Shown here: positions 17,349 to 28,606 of the stretch, in pieces
Numbering within the stretch: position 1 is the first letter of the stretch
How the letters are laid out: each line of letters begins with the position of its first letter
Translations under genes and position numbers: made by a program
NCBI GenBank assembly: GCA_036785325.1
Contig: JAXIVH010000082.1
Span: forward strand, 371,230-435,229
Origin: Urophycis tenuis
Taxonomy: Eukaryota > Chordata > Actinopteri > Gadiformes > Phycidae
Direction: 5' to 3'
Length of the DNA stretch: 64,000 nt
Notes under the pieces: model-generated
Told to the model about the DNA's origin: nothing
The model's database searches: none
The model's input: the letters and a program-made list of their open reading frames with translations, nothing else

Positions 17349-20300
17349 TCACTCTGGCGTTGGGGCGGGCGCAATTGGTTGGGGTCTTTTCCTTGGTGGT
17401 CCAGGCGGTGGTGATCTCGGTGGTCCAGGTGGTGGTCTCGGTGGAGGGAGCTTGGTTAGCAGCGAAAGCAGCACAGGTTTAGTCTGCAGAAGACAACATC
17501 AAGACATGGTTGACTTCCAAATCAGCTGTGATGATTCAGTCACAGCAATGAAGCGTGATCAGGTATCTTACGTGTTTATGGGGGTCTGTGCTGCGCTGCT
17601 GAGCCAGCCAATCCTCCACCGAGCGGCCGCCGGCCCGGGAGCAGAAGGGCACCCCCCTGTAGCGTGTGTGGCCATGCTCACGGTTCTTTGGCTGGCCACA
17701 GAGCTTACACTGGTGGGGAGTGAAGGGCTTCCGGGCCTTTGGGACACCGAGCACCGGTTGCTGCTTGGCGGCAGAGGTGGAGGGGGCAGAGGTGGAGGGG
17801 ACAGAGGTGGAGGGGGCAGAGGTGGAGGGGGCAAAGGTGGAGGGGGCAGAGGTGGAGGGGGCAGAGGTGGAGGGGGCAAAGGTGGAGGGGGCAGAGGTGG
17901 AGGGGGCAGAGATGGAGGGGGCAGAGGTGGAGGAAGACGTGCCAGAAGATTGGATGAGCCTGAACAGGGCTGGCGCCAGGGGCCCTCGGATGGTGACAGC
18001 CTTGCCAGAGCCGTCCTCCACTACAGCGTAGTGGAGAGGCTGGCCAGGCTGCCCGGGCACTGCCTGCAGAGCACGGGCTGATGGCAGAGCTTGTTGGGGT
18101 GCGGTCGGTGGAGCGCTGGGGCACGGCACGGCGGCGCGCACCACGTTTGCCATCATGTCGTTGCTTCTGCTGTTGTGCCTGACGGAATGAAAGCAATGAT
18201 GTTGTTTATCATGTAGCATTGCACGCCGAAAACACACAAGTCTTACCATTGCAGGAGGGTCCGCTGGTTGACGTCAAACAGCTGCAGGGGGGCCCTTTCC
18301 CTCAGATCCGCATTGTTGTAGATGTTGTCGCGGATCCGAGCGTAGTCCCTCCTCACAGCTGCCCAGCGGTTGACCCTGACGCCAGCGATGGAGCGTCCCT
18401 CGTAGTGGATACGGCACAGCTCCAAAAAAATGGCCTCCACCATCCTGTTGGCTCTTGGAGTCTGTGCCGCACCCGCTCCCTGTCCAAGGAAGGAACTGCA
18501 CAGAGAGAAAGATGGAGGGAGGGAGGGAGGTAGGTAGGTAGAGAGAGAGACATCCATCGCGTGTTATTCTGTACAGACGAGAGGCACATGTAGAACATAT
18601 ATATGTTGGTATGCGCATGCTTACCGTTTCGCACTGTCCACGCCCGGCATCTTCTGGCGGCAGGACGGACCCGCCTTGAAGCGGCCCGAGGTCAGCCGGT
18701 CCTTGTGCCGCGGAGGGAAGGAGATCGCCGCCTTGTCCCTGTCAGACTGCCGGTGCCACAGCCTGACTATCTCCCTCACCTCCTTCTGCGTCACACAGGA
18801 CACCAGACGCAGACGCACAAGGGCCTGGGCCAGACGGACGGCGTGCTGGTACCCCCCGTGGCCGTCTGGGCAGACGACATCCTGCTGCGAGCGAGATCAA
18901 TGTTTTCAACGTGTCACCAGCACCGTCGCCTCAAACTGACCCGAGCGCTTACCTCTTCTTCTTCTTCTTCCTCCTCCTCCTCCTCCTCCTCGTCCTCGTC
19001 CTCCTCCTTCTGTGCCTCCTCCACCTCCATCTCCCCGTCCTCGTCCGGGCCTGTGGCGCCTGATGGAGGCCGCAACGGACGGAGGCGACCGTCAGGGCCC
19101 ACGTGGAACTGCACGTTCGCCCCGTCCTCCGCAAACCCCTCGTCCTCCTCGTCCGCCTCGCCCTCCGCCTCGTCCTCCGCCTCGTCCTCCGCCTCGTCCT
19201 CTGTCTCGCCGAGGTGGGGCAGCGTGGCGCCAGTCTGGGCATAGAGGTACTCCACCCCTATCAGCTCCCCTGGGCAGAACACAGGGCTTGGTTTGGCCTG
19301 GGACAGACTGCGCCCGCCTACACATGTGCCCCGAGCCCTTCCCCGGCGGCTCACCCGTGTACTGCCCCGGCTGCGTGTAGTTTTCCACCAGCGTCTTGCC
19401 CAGAAAGGCTTGAGTGAGCTGTTTGAAATCGTGCTGCAGCCGGGCGTCGTAGCAGCGCATGGAGGAGCTTTGCCCAGACTCCACCGCCGCCCTGCCCCGG
19501 TTGTCGTTCCACCTCACCAGGCCCTCCAGCAGGTACACCTGGAAGTGGAGGGCGCTGGCGGCCGTGCCTGTGACAGGAACCACGGGGGAGAAAATGAGTT
19601 ATACGCTGACACGGGCACACACACACTTTGGACGACTTTGACACTCACCCGGTATGAAGCGACACTGGTGGAGGTGGAACGACTCCAGGGACGTGGAGCC
19701 TCTGGCGCAGCGGAAGACGGGCAGCCTGACCCCGCCTCTGGTCAGCTCCCCCGTCTTGGTGTACAGCTGAACGCCAGGCGGGTCCTGCAGGCAGAGCAGG
19801 TGGCGGCGCTGCGTCCGCCAGATCTCCGCCATCCTCGCCTGGTCGATCAGCGGCACACCCGTCGTGTCCGACGCCCCGCGGAAGGAGTCCAGCACCTCCT
19901 GGACCAGGCGCTGCATCTCCTCCACGCACCTGGTGCGGCGCCGGCAGTGCCGGGCCAGCTCCTTGGCCGCCAGGTGGACGTGGTCCTCCCTCCCCTCCTC
20001 GGCCTGCTTGGCCCGCGTCAGGAGCTGCACGTCGCCGGGGTCCCACTCAAAGATGGCGAATGAGAGCCTGGCCATGAACAGGCCGTAGAGCTGATGGCTC
20101 TCGGTGGTCACGCCCCTAGCGAAGCGCCGCATCAGGTGCCACGCGTCGAGGCGGACCACCAGCTCGTCCCATTCGCCAAACATTTTGGAGACCTGACGTC
20201 AAAAAGGGATACGTGACGATGGTGACGCCGCGGGCCGCAAGGCGGGGCTGGTTTCACCTTAAGACGCGCCGACGGCACCTTGCACTGTCCAGCGACGGAG

Positions 20301-22705
20301 CAGCAGTCCCTGTCCACGTAGAGGACCCGCGGGGGGGGCTTCCCGGCCTCTTTGTAGCGCCGCACCAGGCCGGCCGTCATGGCCTCCAGGCCGGTCCCCT
20401 CAGAGTCGGTGAGGACCGACATGAGCACCTGCCCGTGCTCGTTGCCGACGTTGGTGACCCAGGCGGCGGTACCGGCGGCGTGCCCCGCGAGCTTCTTTGT
20501 GATCTCTTTGTGATCTGAAAGCCGAGGGAAAAACACCCGTGAGGTCACGCCGCACCACGTCGCTCAGGACACACTTGGGCCAAAGCTCACCTTCTTGGTG
20601 GAATCCATTTTGAGGACATCCCCAAAGATGGACGTCACCCTGGCCTTTGTCTCCCGCAGGCGGGTGAAGGCCTCCCTCACGTACACTGAGAGCAGCCAGC
20701 GCACGCAGGGTACCGGGTGAATGGACGGGAGCGACACCGAGGGCAGCGGTGCGCCCGGCTGCAGTAGCTTGCGGTGCACAGACAAGTACGCCGCCGAGCG
20801 CACCATCCAGTCCCTGGTGTGCTGCTCAACAAGCGACGAGCGAAGGCAGGTGGCGCTGTTGCCCAATGTGCGTTCATTGAGCAACGCGATCACCGTCTTG
20901 TCGCACGCCAGCCTGCGGGGCGGGGGGGCGGTCAGCGAGGGCTAACGCGGGCGTGAAGAATGAAGGCCAAAAGCCTCTCTACTTACTTGTAGGTGAGCAC
21001 GGCCGGGAAGCGCTCCCGGTGGGCCACGTCCATCTGGCTGAGGATGTCCTGAGACCAGGCCGCGCACTTCCTCTTGCAAGAGGAGCACTCCAAATACTCC
21101 GTCCCCATAAAATACCACGATTTTATGTCCAAGACCCGACGCACCGTCCTATACAACCCGGCCCCGGACAATTTGTGGCCGCACGCTGGGCACGCCAGCT
21201 TGTACGCCCACATCTTGTACGGGGCCCACAGGAAGAAGCGGGCATGGAAAAAAGCGTGGGCCTTGGCGGGGGGCTGGGAGTAAAGGGGCCGGTCTCCAGG
21301 AGGATGCCACCACAGGCGAAGCTCGGAGGTGAGGACGGGTCGCCCCATCTGGCCCGCGGTGAACAGGGCCCGGCCCAGCCAGTCGTGCTGCTCCTCTGGC
21401 AGCGTCAGCCTCCAGCTCCGGGGCAGCAGCTGCAACGTTTGCATCTCCGTCAGCACAGTCAGGGTTAAGTGAAGCGGTACGTTACGTGTCAAGAGTCGCT
21501 CCTACCTCTGCACCGGAGGTCAAGGCGGGATGCGAGGGCTGTGCCGGAGGAGGGGCAGCAGACAGGAGGGAGGGTCCGGGCGAGGGCCTAGGCGAGGGGA
21601 GGAAGGGCCTGGGAAAGGGGAGGGAGGGCCTGGGCGAGGGGAGGAAGGGCCTGGGAAAGGGGAGGGAGGGCCTGGGAAAGGGGAGGGAGGGCCTGGGCGA
21701 GGGGGCGGCAGACAGGAAGGAGGGTCCTGGCGAGGGTCCGGGCGACGGGGTGGCGTCCCTGGCAACTGCAAAACAGAGACTCGCGGCTGTCACAGTGTCA
21801 ATCGCTGGCTGACACACAGGATGTTGGCACTGGCAAACACTCACGCTGGGACTCCACCTCTTCGGCGGCGGCTATGAGGTCAGCGTCTGTGACCTCTGCT
21901 AATGTACACAAATGATGACATTAGATGACCTGTGACACTGTGTGTAAATGTAAAAAGAGGGGGGGGCCTTACCCAGTGTGGCGGCCGCCGCCGCTGCCTC
22001 GGACGCCCGGCCCGCCAGGTACCTCTTCAGGGTGGAGATCCTGCTGCCCTCCCTCACCTGCTGCCTCCCGATCCAGCTGACGTAGCTACAAACGTGACAA
22101 ACGTGAGCCGACACATCATCCCGGCCTCATCGCACATGTGCAACCGCTTGTGGTATTTACCTCTGACACTCGGCGGTGGTGGACTCAAACATGGACCGAT
22201 ACGTCATGTGGGCATGCTTGCCAAAGCCCACAAGCGTATCGTCCATGGTCTTCACCGACCGAAAGCCATCCCTAAACAGGCGTCCTTCGATGGCCACCAC
22301 CATCGAAGGGAACAGCCTGGCGTAGGAGGCGAGAGCGTCCTTGTTGAGGGCGAGGGGCGACTGTGACGTGTCGCCCCCCTCCCGCTCCCTCTGATGCGAC
22401 GCCAGCAGGCTGCAGGCGTAGCCCACGTCGTGGCTCAGCAGCCACCGGAAGGTCTGACCCCGGTACTTCCCAAACTGGAGCTCGCTCTCACCGAGCACCA
22501 CCTGGGAGCACGCGGGGTCTCCTCCGGCCTGGAGGACCCGAGCCTTCGCCTCCTCCCTCACCATCTCAGCCCTCTGCACCGGACGTGCCGCCTCTGACCC
22601 TTGCCTGCGGGTGGCTTGGGCCAGCGTGGACGCCTCAGGCGAGGGCTGGAGGCAGAGTTCAGAGGTTGGTGACTGCAGGAGCCGAAATGTGGGCTGAAAA
22701 TCCAT
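17349..22705 (-). CDS. 14-exon DDE transposase-like protein with DUF6729-type zinc ribbon (1440 aa predicted)
   Basis: Exons in order: 22161-22705, 21973-22085, 21845-21898, 21506-21765, 20987-21444, 20591-20912, 20258-20503, 19649-20192, 19355-19567, 18953-19269, 18625-18884, 18247-18495, 17572-18178, 17349-17483. All junctions are GT-AG and all phases fit, giving 4323 nt without a stop. Residues 76-101 (LQFGKYRGQTFRWLLSHDVG) resemble the ExoX-like C-terminal domain. 238-324 is a 24-bp-repeat Pro-rich linker. 395-455 has CPAC and CSSC in a DUF6729-like ribbon. The catalytic core has D580 (KMDSTKK), D648 (YVDRDCC), a DAWH motif at 682 and E836 (SLESFH). An acidic tract (~940-1024) and SAPST repeats follow, then CKLCGQP ... 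H ... C (1351-1373). I read it as a KDZ/MULE-related transposase or a domesticated derivative; the superfamily is inference. ATG 22705 follows a possible acceptor (CCCTTTTCAG), so a 5' UTR exon may exist. Confidence 0.82.
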
Positions 22706-22764
22706 TCTGAAAAGGGACAGTGCCAATACATTATGCTTGTCATGTACAATCGTAGGTTAAAATG

Positions 22765-23107
22765 AATGCATACATGCATGGTATGACGTTGTTACTGTGT
22801 AATTTAAGGTGAATATAATGTACAACCATCCATTCAGCAATCCACTTGCAATCAGTACATTTTAGTGACACCGGCTGGATTCGAACCGGCGACCCTCGGG
22901 TTTGTGGCAACCAACTGAGTAAGTAGCTCAGTTGGTCGCCACAAACCCGAGGGTCACCGGTTCGAATCCAGCCAGTGTCACATAAATGTACTGATTGCAG
23001 GTCACACTGTGGCAAAAAAAAAAAGCTAAATGGATGGTTGTACATTATATTCACCTTAAATTACACAGTAACAACGTCAACAGAAATACCATGCATGTAT
23101 GCATTTC
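22765..23107. repeat. Foldback repeat with tRNA-derived centre, copy A
   Basis: Two ~150 bp inverted arms meet at about 22922. The centre contains TAGCTCAGTTGG and GGTTCGAATCC, the A- and B-box sequences of a tRNA, in both orientations. The D-loop to anticodon section is missing, so this is not a tRNA gene. It starts 60 bp upstream of the 14-exon gene. Confidence 0.8.
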
Positions 23108-23520
23108 GGTACAAACGACAAACGGGCAAAGAAAACGCAATTTTCAACATTAACAACGATATTACACGAGCAATGGCTAACGAACGCCATTACATGCGGC
23201 AACTTTAAAGTTTTTCATTCGACGTTGTACATTAAATCCACCTTTATTTACACAGTAACAACGTCGGAAAAATATCAGGAATCAACGCGTTTCGGTACAA
23301 ACAACGAAGGGAAAAGAAAACGCAATTTTCAACATTAACAACGATATTACACGAGCAATGGCTAACGGACGCCATTTCATGAGTTACAGGTTTTAATTCG
23401 ACGTTGTACATTAAATCCACCTTTAATTACACAGTAACAACATCGGAAAAATATCATACATGTATGCATTTCAGTAGAAACGACGAACGGGAAAAAAAAA
23501 CGTACTTTTCAACATTAATA
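23092..23520. repeat. ~185 bp tandem repeat
   Basis: TTTTCAACATTAACAACGAT blocks recur at about 23140, 23325 and 23505, each followed by ATTACACGAGC and a TTACACAGTAACAAC stretch. A further partial copy follows at 23943-24164. Confidence 0.75.
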
Positions 23521-24164
23521 CGAGGGCTGGAGGCAGAGTTCAGAGGTTGGTGACTGCAGGAGCCGAAATGTGGGCTGAAAATCCATTCTGAAAAGGGACA
23601 GTGCCAATAGATTATGCTTGTCATGTACAATCGTAGGTTAAAAGGAATGCATACATGCATGGTATTTCTGTTGACGTTGTTACTGTGTTATTTAAGGTGA
23701 ATATAATGTACAACCATCCATTCAGCAATCAGTACATTTTAGTGACACCGGCTGGATTCGAACCGGCGACCCTCGGGTTTGTGGCCACAAACCCGAGGGT
23801 CGCCGGTTCGAATCCAGCCAGTGTCACATAAACGTACTGATTGCAGGTCACACTGTGGCAAAAAAAAAGCTAAATGGATGGTTGTACATTATATTCACCT
23901 TAAATTAAACAGTAACAACGTCAACAGAAATACCATGCATGTATGCATTTCGGCAAACGGGCAAAGAAAACGCAATTTTCAACATTAACAACGATATTAC
24001 ACGAGCTAACGAACGCCATTACATGCGGCAACTTTAAAGTTTGTAATTCGACGTTGTACATTAAATCCACCTTTATTTACACAGTAACAACGTCGGAACA
24101 ATATCATGAATCAACACGTTTCGGTACAAACAACGAAGGGAAAAGAAAACGCAATTTTCAACAC
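23521..24164. repeat. Segmental duplication of the 5' end of the 14-exon gene
   Basis: 23521 onward repeats 22640 onward: the start of coding exon 1 (including the ATG region), then the foldback repeat (23645-23950) and the tandem block. The copied exon piece is not in a usable context, so it is a 5' gene fragment. The foldback here is a near-perfect palindrome from 23742 to 23827 with TGTGGCCACA at its centre. Confidence 0.8.
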
Positions 24165-24166
24165 TA

Positions 24167-26382
24167 CAGTTTTTTCTGATTGCTAAAGTTCCATTTTCGC
24201 AACTTTGGCTGCTTTTGCAAAACTCTACACACAACTCCAAGAACTTCACACCAATCTAGCAAAGCATTGTAGATACATTGCAAAATCAAACTAAGGTTGA
24301 AAAACGCTATACACCTTTGTAAAAAATGCATTTTTGTGTCAAATCATTCACACAAACTATCATTGTAATTAACACGCCCACACTGCAACTACACACAAAT
24401 GGTATAAATGATACACACATTTGGCTTGTGCTTTTCTTTGCATAATGTAAATCAATTTTACATCATACTTTTGTCATGAATACGTTTGATATAAACACAC
24501 AGGGAATCGCACTTCAATCATGGATGTTTATTTACATTCACCAAAACAAACTAAAAATATTTTTTTACATGTAAATCAAAACACAAGAAAACTCAATACA
24601 AGTGTACTGAAAACAAAGGGAAGTTACTGAACATCCATACGCCTTGCTGGATCTGGCCACAAGATTTCATCAACATCACATGCTATGTCTTCAAGTGCAA
24701 GGCAGCGGGGAAAGTATCGCCTTGCATGGCGTATCCAGCCCTGACATGCTGACTGGTCAATATCCCCACATGCCTCCTCCATTGCCTGTAGCAGGGCCAT
24801 ACGCTGCTGGGGATTACGCTCATAGACCCTCCATCGCCAGGCAGAGAAGAACTCCTCGATGGCATTGAGGAAAGGAGAGTAAGGTGGGAGGTTGAGGATA
24901 GTGAAATGTGGATGATCCTGACACCAGTTACGGACTGCAGCAGATCTGTGAAAGCTGACATTGTCCCATATTACGACATATCTGGTTTGTTGTGCTCGAA
25001 GTGCATTTCTGAGGATGGCATTTAGCTGGTTGAGGAATGCGATGATGAGGTCTGTCTTGTACGGGCCCAGTGTGGCATGATGGTGAAGGATACCGTTCTG
25101 GCTGATCGCAGCACACATTATGTTGCCCCCCCTCTGCCCTGGCACATTTGTAATGGCACGCTGTCCGATGACATTCCTGCCCCGTCTTCTTGTTTTAGTG
25201 AGGTTGAACCCTGTCTCATCCACAAATATGAGCTCATGGCCCATGGCATCTGCCTCTAGCGCCATTACTCTCTGAAAAAGACAAAAATAAATAAATAAAT
25301 ACACTTCAGTATGTAAAAGGACCATGTATACACTTCTGAATTCAACACCAATACTGTTGCTTACCTGCACATATTCACAACGCAGTTGCTTTACTCGTTC
25401 TGAATTCCTTTCAAAGGGCACTCTGTAGACCTGCTTCATGCGAATTTTGTTTCTGTCAAGTAAGCGTGATATTGCTGAGATGCTCACAGTATTTATTGCA
25501 AAAGTTGTGTCATCTTCAATTACGTTATGTACAGATTGCAAGTAGGCCTATACTGCAATGTTGAAATGAAGTATGAAATGTATAGAGTATGAAATGACCC
25601 TACATACCGGTTCTCAGTGTGAAATGTTCTGATTATGCTTGCTACAGTGTAGCGGCTCAGATTGGGTTGAACCCTTTCTCCAGCTTCCCTGTATCTCATG
25701 CCATGGTTGATGACATGGTCAACCAATGTGGCCCTTATGTCATCTGTAATTATGTGTCTTTGTCTCCATCCTCCCCTTCCTCGTCCTCTTGCTCCTTGGG
25801 CCCCTCGTCCTCTTGCTCCTTGGGCCCCTCGTCCTCTTGCTCCTTGCCCCCCTTGTCCTCTTCCTAAGACTTCATTTTCTTGTCTCGGTCCATGTTGTCC
25901 TCTCCCTCTTATTTCTTCACGTCCTCTGCCTCGTCCTCCTCTGGTCCTCAGTCTTCTGACAAGTCTTTCTCCTTCCATTGTTCTCCACACAGAAAGCTTT
26001 CCTGTGACTTATTTATAGGCTGGTTGCAAGGTGAAGGGATTATCTAAAATTGTGTCCACCTGTCACATGTTGTCTAATAATTAGTAGTATAGTGTACAAA
26101 ATATCCACGAATGTGTATAGTTTTTCTAGGAGTGTGTTCATCATTTGGAAATTGTGTGTAAAGCAGTGAGTTGTGTTTACAGTTATGCAAAAAGAGTGTT
26201 GTGCAATGGATTGCTTTGGTACATTTTGCAAACTGTGCTTTATAACATTACAAACTCAGTGCAAATCAGTTTTTCTGCTTATAGTTTTGCTACATTGGTG
26301 AAATGTTTGTGTATTTGTGTGAAGAGTTCAGCTTAAACAGCCAAAGTTACAAAAAATGTGCTTTAGCGAACAGAAAAAACTG
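24167..26382 (-). mobile_element. IS630/Tc1-like transposon copy 2
   Basis: Same inverted ends as copy 1 with TA on both sides (24165-24166, 26383-26384), 2216 bp. It is uninterrupted by the LINE and so shows the empty LINE site. Confidence 0.92.
24624..25978 (-). pseudogene. IS630-like transposase, copy 2 (internal deletion)
   Basis: Exon 1 (25608-25978) and exon 3 (24624-25271) are open and keep the D-D-E residues. Exon 2 and its preceding intron have lost about 230 bp at about 25522, which removes its acceptor and the IARIPRAGG segment, so the helix-turn-helix part cannot be made normally. Confidence 0.8.
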
Positions 26383-26404
26383 TAAGCGAGAGTCGCATGT
26401 ATTA

Positions 26405-28285
26405 CAGTTTTTCTCGATTGCTTAAACACAATTTTGAGCATTTTGTTTTTTTTTGCAAAACCTACACACAATTATCACAACCACAAACCCAATTCGCAAA
26501 ACACCTTGGATCCTTTGCAAAATGAAACACTCTTGTAAAAACTATACGCTCATTTATCAAAACCATATTTTGTTACCATATGTAACACACACATTGCATA
26601 TGACTTAACTCTGTTTGTAACAGTTACACACTGCTGTTGAAAACCTTAAACACTTTTGGCTAATTCTGCTTCTGAGTGAATAGAGTAGTATAGGTGAAGT
26701 ACACAGTGAATTTGCAAAACCTCGCCCAGATTTGCACAACTATAAACACAATGTCGGCTCACACTTTATGCAAAACAATACACACAGTGAACACTAAACA
26801 CACTTGTATGTAGTGATGGCGAGACGAAGCTTCATGAACCGTTGAAGCCTTTCGGCCAGATGTGTTGAAAAGTGGTTCATTTCTCGAGGCTTCGAGTGCA
26901 CGCTAGTGACACCTACAGGGCAATAAAAATACAATATGCTGAAAACCTGCACCAAAACAATAGCATCAGAATGTGTTATGTGGTCTGCGAATGCTTTTAT
27001 GTTAATGTAAATTAGCGGAAAAAGACAACTTCGTCTTTCTGTGATATTTCTAACACAAAGTCAAAAATTAAAAAAAATTAAATGACACATTAGGTCAGAA
27101 TTGAACACGGGTCGCCGGATTACTTGCACATCACCCTACCCATTACACCACTGTATCTTACGAGCAAAAATTTAACAACGCCTATTTATGTCATTGGATA
27201 TTGTATTATTGGGAGAAATCAAATCAAAGTGCTCCCAAACAGGTGAACACTTTCTCTTGCTTCTAGCTGGCTCCATCGCAAATAAATTCTTTAAGTACAC
27301 AAACCACCGCAAAAACCACTGCTCAACTCCGACTAACAAAAACCCACGAGTTCGTATCCAGATACGGGACATCTTAATGGAGTCGAAACGTCCGGCAAAA
27401 CTGAACCACATTTCGAAGCGGCGGAGCCAAACGAGGCTTCGAACATCACGAGTGACGTCATCTCACCCATACGACACAAGCCTCGATACGGGGCTTTGCT
27501 GAAAAGGGCTTGACGTACTCGATACGCGCTTCAAAGCCTCGGTATCATCCGTAACATCACTACTTGTATGCATTAGTCACGACACAAGACCAATGCTGCA
27601 GACTGATGAAAATGTAATTTACAGTTTTTCTCGATTGCTTATGTATTTCTCCATATACTAAATTTAGTCAACAGAGACATAAAAAACAAAACAAAAAACA
27701 TGCCCCATTTTCCATGCTTCTGACAAACATAAAATTGTATACTGTACAACAAAAAGAACCAAAAAAAAAAGAAAACACAGTACAGAAATCACTACTGGTC
27801 CTCTTCCTCTTCCACGACCTCCACCTCCGCCTCTACCTCTACCTCTGGCACAACCTCTGCCTCCTTCTGCTCCTGATTCCTCCTCTCACCCTCACTCTTC
27901 CTCTTCCTTCCATTTTGGTTAAAGATAGGTGAACTACCTGCTGCATATTTATGGTGCTTAAACCTGATTGGTGTGTCTACAATTAAGCAATCTTGTGTTT
28001 GCACACCTGATGGCTGTGTTTAACCATTGGCACATAGGTGTGGTCATTTGACAGTCAGTGCTTTAGAATTGCAAGGAAGTGACATCTTGATATACTTCTG
28101 TGTCTAATGCATACAAGTGTGTTTAGTGTTTTGCAAATCACTGTGTGTATTGTTTTGCAAAAAGTGTGAACTGACTTTGTGCTTATAGTGGTGCAAATCT
28201 GGGCCGAGTTTTGCTCGTTGAGTGTAAGCTTTTGATAATTGTGTAATACTTTTGATTTTAGTGTTTATTCGATCGTGAAAAACTG
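26405..28285 (-). mobile_element. IS630-like MITE, family 2, with nested hAT
   Basis: Ends CAGTTTTTCTCGATTGCTTA and its inverse (GTTTATTCGATCGTGAAAAA then CTG) lie between TA dinucleotides. The ends are related to copies 1-3 but distinct. The interior keeps an R/G/E-rich coding stub (27792-27940 region), probably the relic of transposase exon 1, and no catalytic domain. Confidence 0.85.
26811..27562. mobile_element. Non-autonomous hAT element
   Basis: TAGTGATG ... CATCACTA ends are flanked by an exact 8-bp duplication CTTGTATG (26803-26810, 27563-27570). It is 752 bp with no transposase. A tRNA-like stretch on its minus strand near 27090-27165 suggests it absorbed a SINE. Confidence 0.9.
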
Positions 28286-28549
28286 TAACGCTATCAGCTG
28301 ATCGCGCGCCTGTAATCTAAACAGCGAGGCGTGGCGGGAGTCGCGTAACCATGACAATCATTGTTTATCAAAATCATTTCAGTGTGGAACGTGGATGCAA
28401 AACATTCCGTAAACGATATGAAAACGATAGTGTGGACGGAGATCGTTTTCATTGCGAATGTGCGTTTTTATATTTACCCGGGTTAATGTAGATGGGGCAT
28501 GAGACAACACAGAGTATTACTGAATACACACACAATGTATCAACTTATC

Positions 28550-28590
<41 letters not shown>

Positions 28591-28606
28591 CCTGTAAAAT
28601 CAAACC
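28286..28606. other. Non-coding spacer with TATC microsatellite
   Basis: Nothing coding seen. A (TATC)10-like run lies at 28550-28591. Confidence 0.7.

Noticed and set aside
17666..18031. Repetitive plus-strand frames rich in Gly or Glu-Val
   Set aside because: They are the opposite strand of the SAPST repeat of the 14-exon gene.
22866..22981. Possible tRNA gene pair with GGTTCGAATCC
   Set aside because: There is no anticodon arm and both halves are inverted copies; it is a foldback repeat with tRNA-derived boxes.
27090..27165. tRNA-like sequence on the minus strand inside the hAT element
   Set aside because: A- and B-box-like motifs are present but the acceptor and anticodon arms do not pair properly.
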